Source: Edolisoma coerulescens (taxonomy: Eukaryota; Chordata; Aves; Passeriformes; Campephagidae). Taken from it: 64,000 bases of DNA. Both the position numbers and the translations under genes were made by a program. Every line of letters begins with the position of its first letter. Within the stretch, counting starts at the first letter, position 1. The DNA is taken from assembly GCA_013397115.1 (NCBI GenBank), contig VWZW01006249.1, positions 2,306,208-2,370,207 of the forward strand. Reading direction: 5' to 3'. Positions 13,542 through 25,000 of the stretch are shown in pieces. Under the pieces are notes generated by a model. The model did no database searches and was not told the origin of the DNA. It was given only the letters and a program-made list of their open reading frames with translations.

Positions 13542-16360
13542 GTAAGAGATAGGCACGTGTTAAGGGATGGCAGATCTGAGACTGTTCCTGACACATCCAT
13601 CAGCAATGCTTTGGTCTGGGTTCTGTTCTCAGATAAGTATGTTATTCTGCCAGAGAAGGTGTGTTATCATATCTGTATCTAAGTGTACAGCTTGATAGTC
13701 TGTGCTTACTTCTACTGTCTGCTGCTTAGTACATGGTGAATGTAAGTAATAAACTCAAGTTCACCACCATCAAGCAATTGTCCTTTACATTGATCTCAAT
13801 GCCAGGAGGGAAAACTATTTAACACAGGATAAAAGCCCCTCCACACTGCCTCAGAAACTTTGCAGGCAAAACAAGTGTTTGCACAGAAATTTAATCAGTA
13901 TATAGCTAGACAGATACTTCTGGGTTCATCTCCTCATGTCCTTGCTTAGCAATTTCCAATGGGGTGTAAGTACCCTATGGAGTCACTATTCAGTAATAGT
14001 GAAATTACTCATTCCAACCAGAGACAGAGCAATGTAAGCCAGGGACTGTTTCTTGCACTTTGTTTCTTGTTGCAATAGATCTCAAAAGAGATGAGAAAAA
14101 CTAAGCCAGTAAAGATATTAGTGCTACATGATGTTATTTGGCATTCTTGTACTCAAGATTTGCGTAGTTTGAGACAGACAAAACCCTTTACAAAGTCAGG
14201 CTCCCAAATTAAAGTTCTTTCACTACTGTGCTGTGTCTCCGCAGACACTGGCTGGGGGACACAGTCGCAGCCCTTCTTAGCCTGAAGAGCGTTTTTGAAG
14301 GAAATTATACTTGCTGCTTTATTTAGAAAGTAATCACAATGGAAAAGTGACTTAACAACAAATATCAGCTCTGCAAGAAAGGTCTCTATCCCAATGCCCT
14401 TGTTCTTGGGACTAGAAGTCATCTGAGGGATGACTGAATTGTCAGTCACTCATGCATTTAATGTTTCAATTTCATTTAATGTACCAATACAATAACCTGA
14501 ACCTGGTCTGCCGTGTAATACAAAGGAATTTGTTCAGTATGTTTTTCAATCAGAAATATAACACCAGCAGAGTTTCATTCCTGCTTAGGTGCTGAAACAT
14601 AAAAGACAGAAAACTAGAGAAGAATTTTTCATTCAGATTTCCTAATAGGCACTGATTATTTCACCAGTTTCTATGGCACTATCACCATGGCAGCTAGCCA
14701 TTTTAATCAAAGGCATTCGAACACATTTCTGATAACATCACAGTATTACATCTCCTGGTCACACGCAGCACTAACCACTTTGTACATTTCCATAGGATGG
14801 AGGCCACTAATGTCAGCAGACATCAGGATTAGAAAAGTGATATTTCAAGCATCTAATTAAAGAACAAGTTCTCAGTGTTCCTTACTCGAATTCTGAAAAC
14901 AATAGTGGAAATATAGCCACTGTGACCAGAATGAGCATCAAAATTCTTCCATAGCTTGCTGAGTTTCTACATGGGCTTTGCCCCTTCTTTGATTAACTAC
15001 TCAATGCAAATGATTACTCAGCAGATCCTAAGAGAATGTGCAAGTGAAAAAAAAATCACTGTAGAGAACTGAGTATCTGCAAAACACTGACAGATAAAAA
15101 TAGCTACTTTACCCTTCGTACAAAACCCCCATACTTTGTTCTGTGTACAGGCTAAATTGAAGCATCTCATGCAAGACTGAAATCATGATCAGAGAGCAGC
15201 AAAACTCAGTGTTCTGACCAAAGGAATTTTCAACATACAACGGGAAGCATTCTAATTTTACTAAATATATCATGAAGCATTTGCAAATATGCTCAGCCTG
15301 AAAAATGCCCTGCAAGTATTGAAAAACACTTCCAGCAACAGCAATCCTTCATGTCTTCTATAAAATACATAAGAAAATAAATTTTCAAACTAACTTAGAG
15401 CAAATTCATACTTTTGTCCTGAGATTTCTTGTTTTTTACTGAAAGTGTATTTCAAAAGGCAGAGATAAATAAATGAATTTATAAACCCTTTTAATAAAAG
15501 CTAATAAGCAAGCTAAAAAAATTCCCTATTTCAAGCCTAAAGCTTTTCAAAGGGTCCATCCAAGAGATATTAAATAAATACAGATATTGTCAATAATCCA
15601 CAGTAAAACACAACAGCAAAGCACTATGGCTAAAAATCACTGGTATAATAGCATCCTAAAATAGACAACACTGACCTCAAATAGAAGAACAAGAAACTTC
15701 AGTAAACTGAGAATGAGACTTAAAATAAATCACAATTAGCTTGGTCTTTTTAAACTACTTAAACTCAGAAATAATCACAGAAACAATGATGTTAGGAGAC
15801 CAACATGAAAACAGAACTGTAAGTCAAGTCTTTCGTATCTCCAGCACCTCCAAGCTTGTCAGATTTGCAGTTTTTCCTCCCTTGGGTCAGCAGTTGGGGA
15901 AGGACAACTGAAAAAAAAGTCTAGAAAATATCTGACAGTGAAAGTGCTGTACTGTTACATTTACATGTGTATACTAATTAATCTGTCCTTGAAATAAAAC
16001 TAATCAATTAACACCAAGGATCTGAGAACAGTTCTGCCATATTACTCAGCTTCTCTGTTTTGTGTCATGCTTTGCTTTAGGAAAATAATGATAAAGAAAT
16101 AGAGGAAAATGCAATATAACATCTATGCAATATTTGTACTGCACCTCAACTGGTAAACTACTTTTGTATAAGACTATACAGCTGAATTTTCAGACCATCT
16201 AAGCAGCCAGGTTAATCTCCCAGTTTTTTTCATTAGGGCAACCTGATTCATTTGTTTAGAAGGTTCACATAGCATTTAGCCCCATGCTTTAGACTAAATA
16301 TCTATGAATGCCTCTGTAGTCAAATCAATGAAAAATGAACCAGTAGAATACAAAATCTTT

Positions 16361-16383
16361 AACAACAACAACAACAACAACAA
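16361..16383 (+). repeat. (AAC)n microsatellite
   Basis: About seven and a half perfect AAC units. Confidence 0.95.
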
Positions 16384-18558
16384 AGCCTTTCTATTTTCAG
16401 TCCTCAATTTAATAACAGTTGCACTTGGTACTTTAAGCTTACCATCTGCTTAATTAAAAGTTTATGTTTAATTTTTGCTTAATATGAATCCCAAGATTTC
16501 TTACGAAATTTGAGTCAAGAGGAGCTTCAGATTTCATCATGTTTTTGGAATGCAGGTAATATTAAACAGAAGGAGACTTGATTAAAAACTGCAAGATATG
16601 AGGTGCAGAAACAGTCTGCTAGTTCCCTTAGTCCTTTCCCTCTCTCAAGACCAACTTTCTCTCCTGCAATAAATACATAACTATGCTTTGCCATTGCTCT
16701 TCTCCTCCCATGAAGACTACAGAGGGTTACTGTGTCTAAAAGCAGCAATAGGCAAAATAACAGTATATGACAACACGATGATACACACATTTTTTTAATT
16801 CTTGTGTCTATGCCGTATATAACAAATTTAATAAAAAAACCCTTTTCCCCCCAAATAACACAGCTATGATACCAATGAACTCATGCAAGACTCTAAATGA
16901 TCTGAAAATACCACAGGGGTTATATTTAAAACATACAGTTTTAATTTAAATTAGATGTTCTATATACAGTACTGATTAAAACAAAGATTCTGTAATTTTT
17001 AAATAAGTAATATGAATGGCAACTATGGCAACAATTAGCACAATGGTTGCACTGGTAACATCAGAATCAGTGTTCTAGCCTGCATGTGTGCAGCTCTATA
17101 AAATTCCTTACCTGGAGTCCCATTCACTCAATGGCCTTTTTTGCTGAGTCTGCCAACATGACAACAAGAGAGATGTGCCAGGGTAGTGAAAGATGCAGAG
17201 TTAGGCTTAGTAGGGAAGGACTAAGTACCTTTCTGCCAGCTCATTACATGCTTCCTTGGAGTCTGTAACCTCCAGCCACCATCACCACTACATGAATTTG
17301 TATTGATTAAACCAAGACTAAAATCTTCTAGAATCCATTGGCAAAAAACCCCAAACCAACAATCCAACCTTTTCCAAAAACAGAACGTTAAGATTAAGCA
17401 AACAATCAGTTACTTTTGCACTAGTCATACACAGAAATATGACTCTATCAGACCTGATCCCTACCCAGCCTCATACCCTCAACAGTTGTTATATTATACC
17501 TGAATTAAGCTGTCCTGAAGATGACTGAGTTTCTTGTAAAAACTAGAGACATGAAAACATAGTATCACAAAAGAACCAGATTGACAAAGGTGTCACTGCT
17601 GCCCCACGCCACACCATGATTGCTGCTGCGTGGGCATGCACAGCTCACAGAGGTTCTGTACTCCACACCAATGTTACAGCTTTATCCAAAGCATACCAGC
17701 CTTGTAATAGAAAGTGTTCCAGAGGCTGGTAGGCACTGATATATATCTATATTCCAGATTCAAATGGGGAAAAGTCTAGCTTGTGCCCGTGTGAGCAGCA
17801 CAGTCATAGCAGTGAAAAATCTGGCCTCCATCCATAGAAAGGAGACCATTTAGTCAATTCACACCAACAGCAGAAAACAGAGCCAGATCCAGCCTCAACA
17901 GCTAACACACTCATATTTTAATAACAGATTGTAAATAAGAAAACAACGTTTTTCCTATCAACAGCAGTTTCAATTCCAGAAGCTTAATATAATTTGCTTT
18001 AAATCTGTGCCATAGCAACCTTTATTAAAGTCAATGTCATCTGTAAGGACTGAGTTAAAACAAAATGTGGGCCAAATTTATCAGACATCAGTTTCCTTTG
18101 ATATAGAACTCAGAACACTGACTGTGTGTCATCCCAGACATGGTTTGAGTTGCATACGTTGCATCCAGCAAGATATTTTAAACAAGGCCTTTCCAAAATA
18201 CTTTCCCTGATCATCAGTTTTGAGTATTTGTCTGAGATGGTGAAGGTCAACTGAAAAGTGTGAAAGGTTTCTTTCTGTTTACATTAAATTCATATCCATA
18301 TGCTAGAAAATGCAGCACTATTCAGGCCTAGGGAGAGAAGCCTCAAGAGTTTATTAAAATATGACAGTGTTTTAGCTGGTCAATTTAAAGGCACATCCAA
18401 GGGACAACAGAAGAGACCATCCCCTCTGGCTGTGGCAGCTGTGTATGCCCATGTAGCCATGAACATCACCGTGTGTGCGAGACACTGACCAGCAATGAGG
18501 AACTTACTGTGACAGAACTACAGCAAAAGTAGTCAACAATTTATTCTTTTATTTTCAG

Positions 18559-18654
18559 CACTGGCTCACAGGGCATGCTGCATCTTTATGTCAGATAGGT
18601 ACCGAACGAGTCTTCAGAAAGCGCTTAGAACAGACATATTCCTACAACCTCTAG
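18559..18654 (+). other. Candidate exon upstream of the CpG island; gene unidentified
   Basis: A long T-rich acceptor (TTCTTTTATTTTCAG) precedes about 96 bases that are richer in CpG than the flanks. A GGTAAG donor-like site follows. One frame runs 31 codons to a TAG at 18652-18654, and another stays open to the donor. It could be a terminal coding exon, an untranslated exon, or chance. No similarity is recognised. Confidence 0.18.
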
Positions 18655-19380
18655 GGTAAGCGTAGGGGTAGTGAGCTTTTTAAATTTAGATTATGTAAGG
18701 TCGTGTGCCTCACTGCATTATGTTTTATATGCACATTATATCTCACTGCACTATATTACACCCTGTGAACTCCTAGTGAGAGTTATTCACACAGATCCAG
18801 GCAGATACCCTTCTATAGCTCTTTCAGAAGGAGAACAAATATCATACGTACATCTAATAGCTATCGAATGAGGTCAATCCCCCTAAATGTCCTGACATGG
18901 TCCAAGAAACACAGAAGGACATACCACCTGCCCAAATCGGCCTCTTGCCCAAGCAGCACCGAACCACCCCGGCCAGGGAACAGGCTCCTTGTACAGGCTG
19001 AAGCCGCGAATGCAGGAGCGAAGCGAGTCTGCAATGCAGAAGCCCTTCCCGGCGCTCATCAATGAGCCGGGGGAGATGGGGCGGGGGCAGAGCCGGCAGC
19101 CCTACCCGCATCCCCGCCACGACAAGCCGAGGCACGGGGCGGGAGGCGTTTCTGAACGCCCGGCTTTGCCCTGACGGGCTGCGGCCGAAGGCGCTGCCCT
19201 CAGGCTCTCCGCCCGCAGCTCCGCACAGCGGGAACTTCTGCGGCCGGGGCGGCGCGGGCAGCCCGCGGGCAAGGACACGGCAGCGGCCGGGCCCACCTGT
19301 GCCACCTGCGCCGGTGACACCGGCCGGCCCGCCGCTCGCAGCCCGGGCGCAGGAGGAGGAGAAGGAGAAGCAGCTCTTAC

Positions 19381-19484
19381 CTGCTCCCGCTGCTCCTCCC
19401 GCAAGCCCTCACTAACCGAGCTCCATCTTTCTCCGGCCGGGAGGGGGAAGGGGGGGAGGGAGTCAACCGAGCGCTGCCGTCCCC
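19381..19484 (-). other. Candidate first exon ending in a splice donor; gene unidentified
   Basis: On the minus strand the sequence reads into a donor with exon end GAGCAG and intron start GTAAGA. The segment contains a five-codon minimal ORF, ATG to TAG (MELG), at 19426-19412, which would act as an upstream ORF if this is 5' UTR. Another minus-strand frame stays open from the N gap to the donor, so a coding exon starting inside the gap is also possible. The right boundary is set only by the gap. It has no similarity that I recognise. Confidence 0.35.
19439..19460 (+). other. G-quadruplex motif
   Basis: Four G-runs of 3, 5, 7 and 3 bases are separated by loops of 1, 2 and 1 bases. This is a very strong canonical quadruplex pattern on the plus strand. 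It is 24 bases from the N gap and inside the CpG island. Confidence 0.75.
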
Positions 19485-19559
19485 NNNNNNNNNNNNNNNN
19501 NNNNNNNNNNNNNNNNNNNNNNNNNNNNNNNNNNNNNNNNNNNNNNNNNNNNNNNNNNN
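19485..19559. other. Assembly gap (75 N)
   Basis: A run of N lies inside the CpG island beside the G-rich motif. The true missing length is unknown, and the gap may hide the transcription start or first coding codons of the unidentified gene. Confidence 0.98.
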
Positions 19560-21870
19560 GGCGAGCGTGGCCTCAGCGCTCCCGGACGATACCGGCGGCA
19601 AAGCACGGCCGGGAACGGCCCCCAGCCCCCCCTGCACCACGAGCGCTCGTCCGCCCCGCGGTGTCCCGCGGCAGGGGCAGATGGGAAGCGTTGCTTCCTT
19701 TCCGTTTCCATCCTGGTTCTGGAAATCACCATGCCCCGCTTTGCCCGCTGAAAAGTGGGGTATGCTACAATAAGTTACTGCTTTCGATGTGCCTTCTATT
19801 TCGACATCAAAGTCTACTTCAGCCTACAGTAACTTCTCAACTAACCTGGTTCCAGCTATTGCAGTGCGCACACAGGTGTGTTCTATCTCACTCGGTTTAA
19901 TCTACCTCCCCCACACCAAAGCAGTCTCATTGCTGCTCTTCCAATAACATTACAGTTGAAAAGGAAATGGATGAAGCAACATGCCTCTAGAACTAAGCAT
20001 CCTCTTTTTCCACTTACTATGACAAAACCAGAAACGTGCAAGACTAAGAACAAGGCAAAATACGTGGGATAGAAGGGAAAAAAAAAATCACAGATGTACC
20101 CATCCCTGTTCAACAAAGGCCTCCTTATCTAGAAACACTGAGAGTTCTCACCTGAAATCAGCCTACTACAGATGACATGCAATCAGTGACAGACACAGCA
20201 ACCCTAAATCCTTAAGGAAACACCAGCTGTAAACAATATAATAGATTTTGCACCAACACACCTGGAGAAGTACATTTGGTAACACATGAAGACGGTTTTG
20301 CAGATATGCATTTTCATTTCTCAAGCAAGGGAGGGTTGATGGTTACAAAAGAAAACCAGAGCTAGTTCTCTGATAGAACCCCAACATCAGTTTAGAATAT
20401 TGTTGAAACTCCCCAAAAATTCTCATCTTACGTTTGAAAAATATTTCCTTTTGGAGCTAATGTAGAGGACAGAAAAAAAAAATCGAAAAAGTTCCCAACA
20501 GTTGCACATATAACCTTTTGCTGTAAATGCACTGAGCTATAAGCTTTTGGCAAACCATGACAGGCAAAAAACAAAACAGTTTTGTCCAATACTGTTTTGG
20601 GCCTGCAGAAAATGAACTCTCATTGTTTGCCCCTAACATTCTCTATTCTCCTTAGAGAAATTCTTTATGCTCATGATTGAAGATTACTTCACCCCAAAAC
20701 CAAAAAATCCATAAACAGAACGGTTCCTTGGTTTCTTCAGCAGTGCCAAGTCCAGCATTCTTTAAATGTGGCAAAGAAAAATAAATTGTGAAATGTATGG
20801 ACAACACACTCAAAAAAGAACCGTAATTACAGAAAGACATACTTTTTTTTTTTCCTTGATGTGATTGTCTGTACAGATTTTCCTACAGGTGATTCCCAGC
20901 CAGTGAGAGTTTCGTCTATAAAAGAAAGAACAGTTCAGCAGAGTTTTGCTGAAAGCTCTAGTCCATTTGCCTTGCAAAGGGAATTAATTAGTGAATATGT
21001 GACCCTCAGGTGGCTGCTCTAGAGCTCTCAGGACTGAAGATATTCTAAAAATAGTCAGAGAAGTTATATCATGCCAGAGATTCAAACACAGTGTGATCTG
21101 AAGGCTCTAGTTAGCCAAGTGGTGACACAGAGCCAGGGACTCATTTAGATGGTCACTGCAAAGGAAGTGGCCAGTTGTCTGTCTGTCAGGCAAAGCCAGA
21201 GATGCCAGCAAAAGTCTAAAGGACTTACCAAAGGAAAGGGTGGCCAGGTACATGCAGGAAGAGGCTATCCTTTGAGGCCTGAAAGCTCCTCATTCTTCAT
21301 CTTTTTTTCCTACTAGCAAAACTTTCTTTTATGGCACTATTATAGGAAAACAGACACGTTTCCAACAAAGTCCCAGATGAAGTGTGAAAATGCAGAGATG
21401 CTAGATTTAGGTGAAGTATTTACATACTTCAGGGCCATTACGTTCTGCCTCCATGGAAGTGGTAGTATCTCCAAAAACAGCAGCGTGAACAGATTCAAGA
21501 AACAAAATTCTCTAGTCCAAAGAGATGCAATAAATACTGTAATGTCTCATCTGAACATTTTCCCCCTCTTTAAATTAGAAAGCAGGCGTGCAGTAGTCCA
21601 CAAAGATCAGGAACCCAGAGACCACTGAGTCATTCAGAGATCTCAAGTTTCCAGGCTGCAAGAGAAGGGAAGCATGCATATGACTGACACTCCCTGCAAA
21701 ATCTACTGTATTTTTTCTGTGAGCATACACAGACACAGGGGGAGGAAATGAAAGAAGTACTGCCACAATTGCTGTTCAATGCTGTTCATTAGTCCTGGGG
21801 GTTGGGTGACTGTCAGCATAACACAACTTTACAAGTAGAGAGGTTCCCGTCGTGGGGAAAATGATTTGGT

Positions 21871-22092
21871 ATCATAGAGTCATAAAATAGTTTGGGTTGG
21901 GAGGGACTTTAAAGGTCAACAAGTTCCAACCCCCTGCCAATGGGCATGGACACCTTTCACTATCCCAGGTTGCTCCAAGGCCCATCCAGCCTGGCCTTGG
22001 ACACTTCCAGGGATGGGGCAGCCACAGATCCCCTGGGTAATGTGTGCCAGGGCCTCACCACCCTCATGTCTGATGACATAAATCCAGTCCAA
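21871..22092 (-). mobile_element. CR1 LINE 3' fragment, antisense
   Basis: On the plus strand it begins with ATCATAGAGTCATAAAATAG and continues with TTTGGGTTGGGAGGGACTTT. It then has GTTCCAACCCCCTGCC, the CACCTTTCACTATCCCAGGTTGCTCC block, and GGACACTTCCAGGGATGGGG. This is the reverse complement of a CR1 3' end, so the element lies on the minus strand. No intact coding frame is present. Confidence 0.9.
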
Positions 22093-25000
22093 AGAGCATA
22101 CTTTCAAATTTTCATGGGAAAGAGCTATTTTGTAGAAAATTATAAAAACACTGAATTCATAACTTTTACTGGATAAAATGAGCTTAAATGAAAATCTGCT
22201 GAACCCTCAGCTTGGGGAATGAGGTTTCCTGCACAGCATTTGCTGTATATCTCCTTGACATACTTTGATGTTTTCTTCATCCATCATACTTTTTCCTTCA
22301 GCCTATCCACATTTCTACACCTCACTGAATGCAGGAAGTTCTTTAGAGGACCACACACACTTTGAAGCTAACAAAAAAGATATAAATAAATATATATATG
22401 ACAAAAAAAAAGTGGAATAAGATATCTAATCAGGCTTCAACACCCTCTGTTAGGTATTTCACCTTTATAAAACAAATTGCTTTCTATTCTGTGTCTTTCA
22501 TCTTTAATATAATGAAACATCCACTTTAAAATCCCACTTCAGGAAACATGGAAACCGGGGCAAAGCTGTTAAAGACAAGTTATATACCACAATTTAAACT
22601 ATGTACAACAGAAATGCAAATTGGATCCCTTTCCATTGCGACTGATACTGAATAAAAATGGTTAGCACAACATACAGTGCTCTTATTTCTGCTAATACCC
22701 GTCGGCAAGATCATTAGAGACTAGATACAAATGGACAGACAACAGTTGCATCTTGCATACTAAGATAAAGAGATATTTATGCTTAGAGTCCAACAGGAAG
22801 TTTTTCAGAAATTCTTTGTCTAATAAAGTGAAGACACAATCAGCTATCCCCAAGAAGATAAACTCCTCTAGTCATCTTTTACGATTGCTACATGAGAAAT
22901 AGCTCTTAGTGATACTTTGATGGTAGCTCTGTAGCACCTGGAAGAGTTTCTAATACCTCTTAATAAGGAGTATTATTCTATTTTAACATACAATATCCAC
23001 AGAAAAATCTTTTAACTGTAGACGTAAATCAAAGCTTAAAATAAATGAATAAAACCACAGACACAAGGAGGCCAGTAGAAAAGGCAAGAAGGGCATACTC
23101 AAGTTATGAATACTTGCAAATATTTAACTTGAACTAGAAAGAAGGGGTATAACTATTTTTAACTGGTTTTGAGAGTTGTAGCTAGTAGTACTTTAAATTA
23201 TGGTTACTATGAGTTGCTGCTTCCTCTCCTTATGTTTCTAGAAATCAAATCATCAGAATTTTTGCTGCTGAATCCTACACTGTTTAAAGCACATACACTG
23301 CAGGCCAGGACAGAATAGGGGCAGTGCAAGAAATCAGACTGGTTACCTCTTCTTCCTCCTGACCTGTGAGACTGAGACTGAGAAGAGATTGTTTCCTAAT
23401 TAATTTGATTTTTAAAGCTCTTATTAAGTGTCACTGAAATCAGCAGCATTTCTTGCCAGCCAATTGCTTTCATGACTTGTTGACTCTGTAAATGTCTACT
23501 CAACAAGAACACATTTTTCTGTCAGGTCAGCTGGGAAGTTTATTTCTCCCGTCATTACATCAGATTACTATTTTACAGCTACAGACAGATTGTTATCAGC
23601 CTTCAGAGACTTTAAAAATAATACAATATGGTTCCTGACACTCACAAGCAGACTGACAGATGCCACCCACGCAATTAGCAACACATTTTTTATGCAGCAT
23701 GCAAGAAGATTTGTTCTACAGATGTTTTGGAGTTAATTCTGCAGTGAAACCTGGTACAGAACACCATGGCATTGCACTTCTGCACTGAAACTTGCAGCAA
23801 ATCTGCAATGCCTTTGCAGTTTACTGCAGAGAAAAGTGGATCTGGAAGTTGTCACAGACAAAGGTGACATGACATTCCAATTTAATTTTTTTAATTTCTT
23901 ATTTTTAAATCAAGTTGAGTGGCTAAAAGGTCAGCACTACATGCACAAGGAACACATCAAGCATTCCTGATTTACAAATAATCAGGGAATATTTTGCTTT
24001 GTGATAGTGACCACACTTTTGGCTGATATTTCAGGAGTCAAGAGTAAACTTCCTAATCATGAACACAAATGTCTTTCAGCACAAAATTTAGAACTTGTGG
24101 AAGAAGACAGGTGCCTATGTGCTATGAGAGAGGACTTGGAACAGTCAATTCTGGATATGGACAATAATCCAGTAATGAGGATCATCTCAGCTTTCTTTAA
24201 TAGAGCATTACCCTTGCATTACCATATTACTGTGAAACACAGGACTTGTTCATTTACCAGATAAACCAACAGTAGTGAAAGAACATCGCTGTGCATTCCT
24301 GACTCCTGCTGAATTACAAGCTCCTAATATATTTTTCACATCTATGCAAAGGCACAGCAATACTGTTCCAAAAATCATAGAACCAAATAGCAGACTTGTG
24401 ACAATTGGTTTGAAAAGAAACAAACTACAACTCCGAATAAGTAAAAGCTTTTACAAAGTCCTAAGAATTAGAAGTGGGAGATATATTCTTCTCAGTTTGC
24501 AGGAGCCTTGGAAAGAGCAAAGAAAACACTATCTTTCAACTGTAGCGGCAATGTCAAATATTTTACTACTGAAAGGTAAATTTTCTTTTGGATTATTGTG
24601 TTCAGCCTGAGAATGCTTTCCATGAGCAGAAGCTGAAGAGACTCAGAAAGATCTAAAGAAAGAAAAGACTTCTAGGTGAAGAGACACTAGAAGTTATATA
24701 GTTAATAAGACAACGGTGGTGGGCTTCTGTCATTACCCTCAGGGGGGAAATCCAAGGGAACATGTTATTAAAATGAACTCTAGTGACTGAAATTACCATA
24801 CTTCCCCTTCCCTTTCAACACATTAACTGCCCCCGGAACTCAGATTCTCAACACATCTGAGACCAAGAGATTAAAACAAAGCCTGGACAAGCAGACAACT
24901 CTGGAATTCTCAATATTGCCTAATGACATTAGGTACCCAATTCTCACCAAACTGTACCTAGGAAGAACATTACTAAGGAATATTTTCATCTATTGGCTCA

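Larger units (their letters stand above)
1..18990. other. AT-rich non-coding region, intergenic or intronic
   Basis: No recognisable protein-coding gene or structural RNA is seen on either strand. It holds an AT microsatellite (6685-6704), an AAC microsatellite (16361-16383), a possible old CR1 end near 8.45 kb, a TGCAAA short repeat with an octamer ATGCAAAT at 5899-5906, and the two weak plus-strand exon candidates. If the CpG island at 19 kb starts a leftward gene, this is largely its first intron. Open frames of 60-100 codons here have no conserved look. Confidence 0.65.
19000..19690. promoter_or_regulatory. CpG island, probable promoter of an unidentified gene
   Basis: About 700 bases of GC-rich, CpG-dense sequence stand alone in AT-rich DNA and are interrupted by an N gap. 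CpG islands of this sort usually mark promoters of broadly expressed genes. No recognisable protein is encoded here. On the minus strand a consensus splice donor (GCAG, then GTAAGA) lies at 19384-19375, which favours a first exon transcribed leftward. By mammalian synteny around GCNT3 the candidates would be MYO1E or the divergent MYO1E/FAM81A promoter, but the sequence does not show the MYO1E amino terminus, so the identity is left open. Confidence 0.6.

Noticed and set aside
19681..19773. A plus-strand ATG in the CpG island whose first codons (MGS) recall the start of MYO1E
   Set aside because: The match ends after three residues, and MYO1E would be expected on the other strand.
20153..20240. 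Minus-strand segment with a strong GTGAGA donor
   Set aside because: All three frames contain stops, so it has no coding support; an untranslated exon cannot be told from chance.
24001..24610. Two adjacent plus-strand open frames of 87 and 111 codons
   Set aside because: They are in different frames, have no domain or codon bias, and no convincing splice sites link them.
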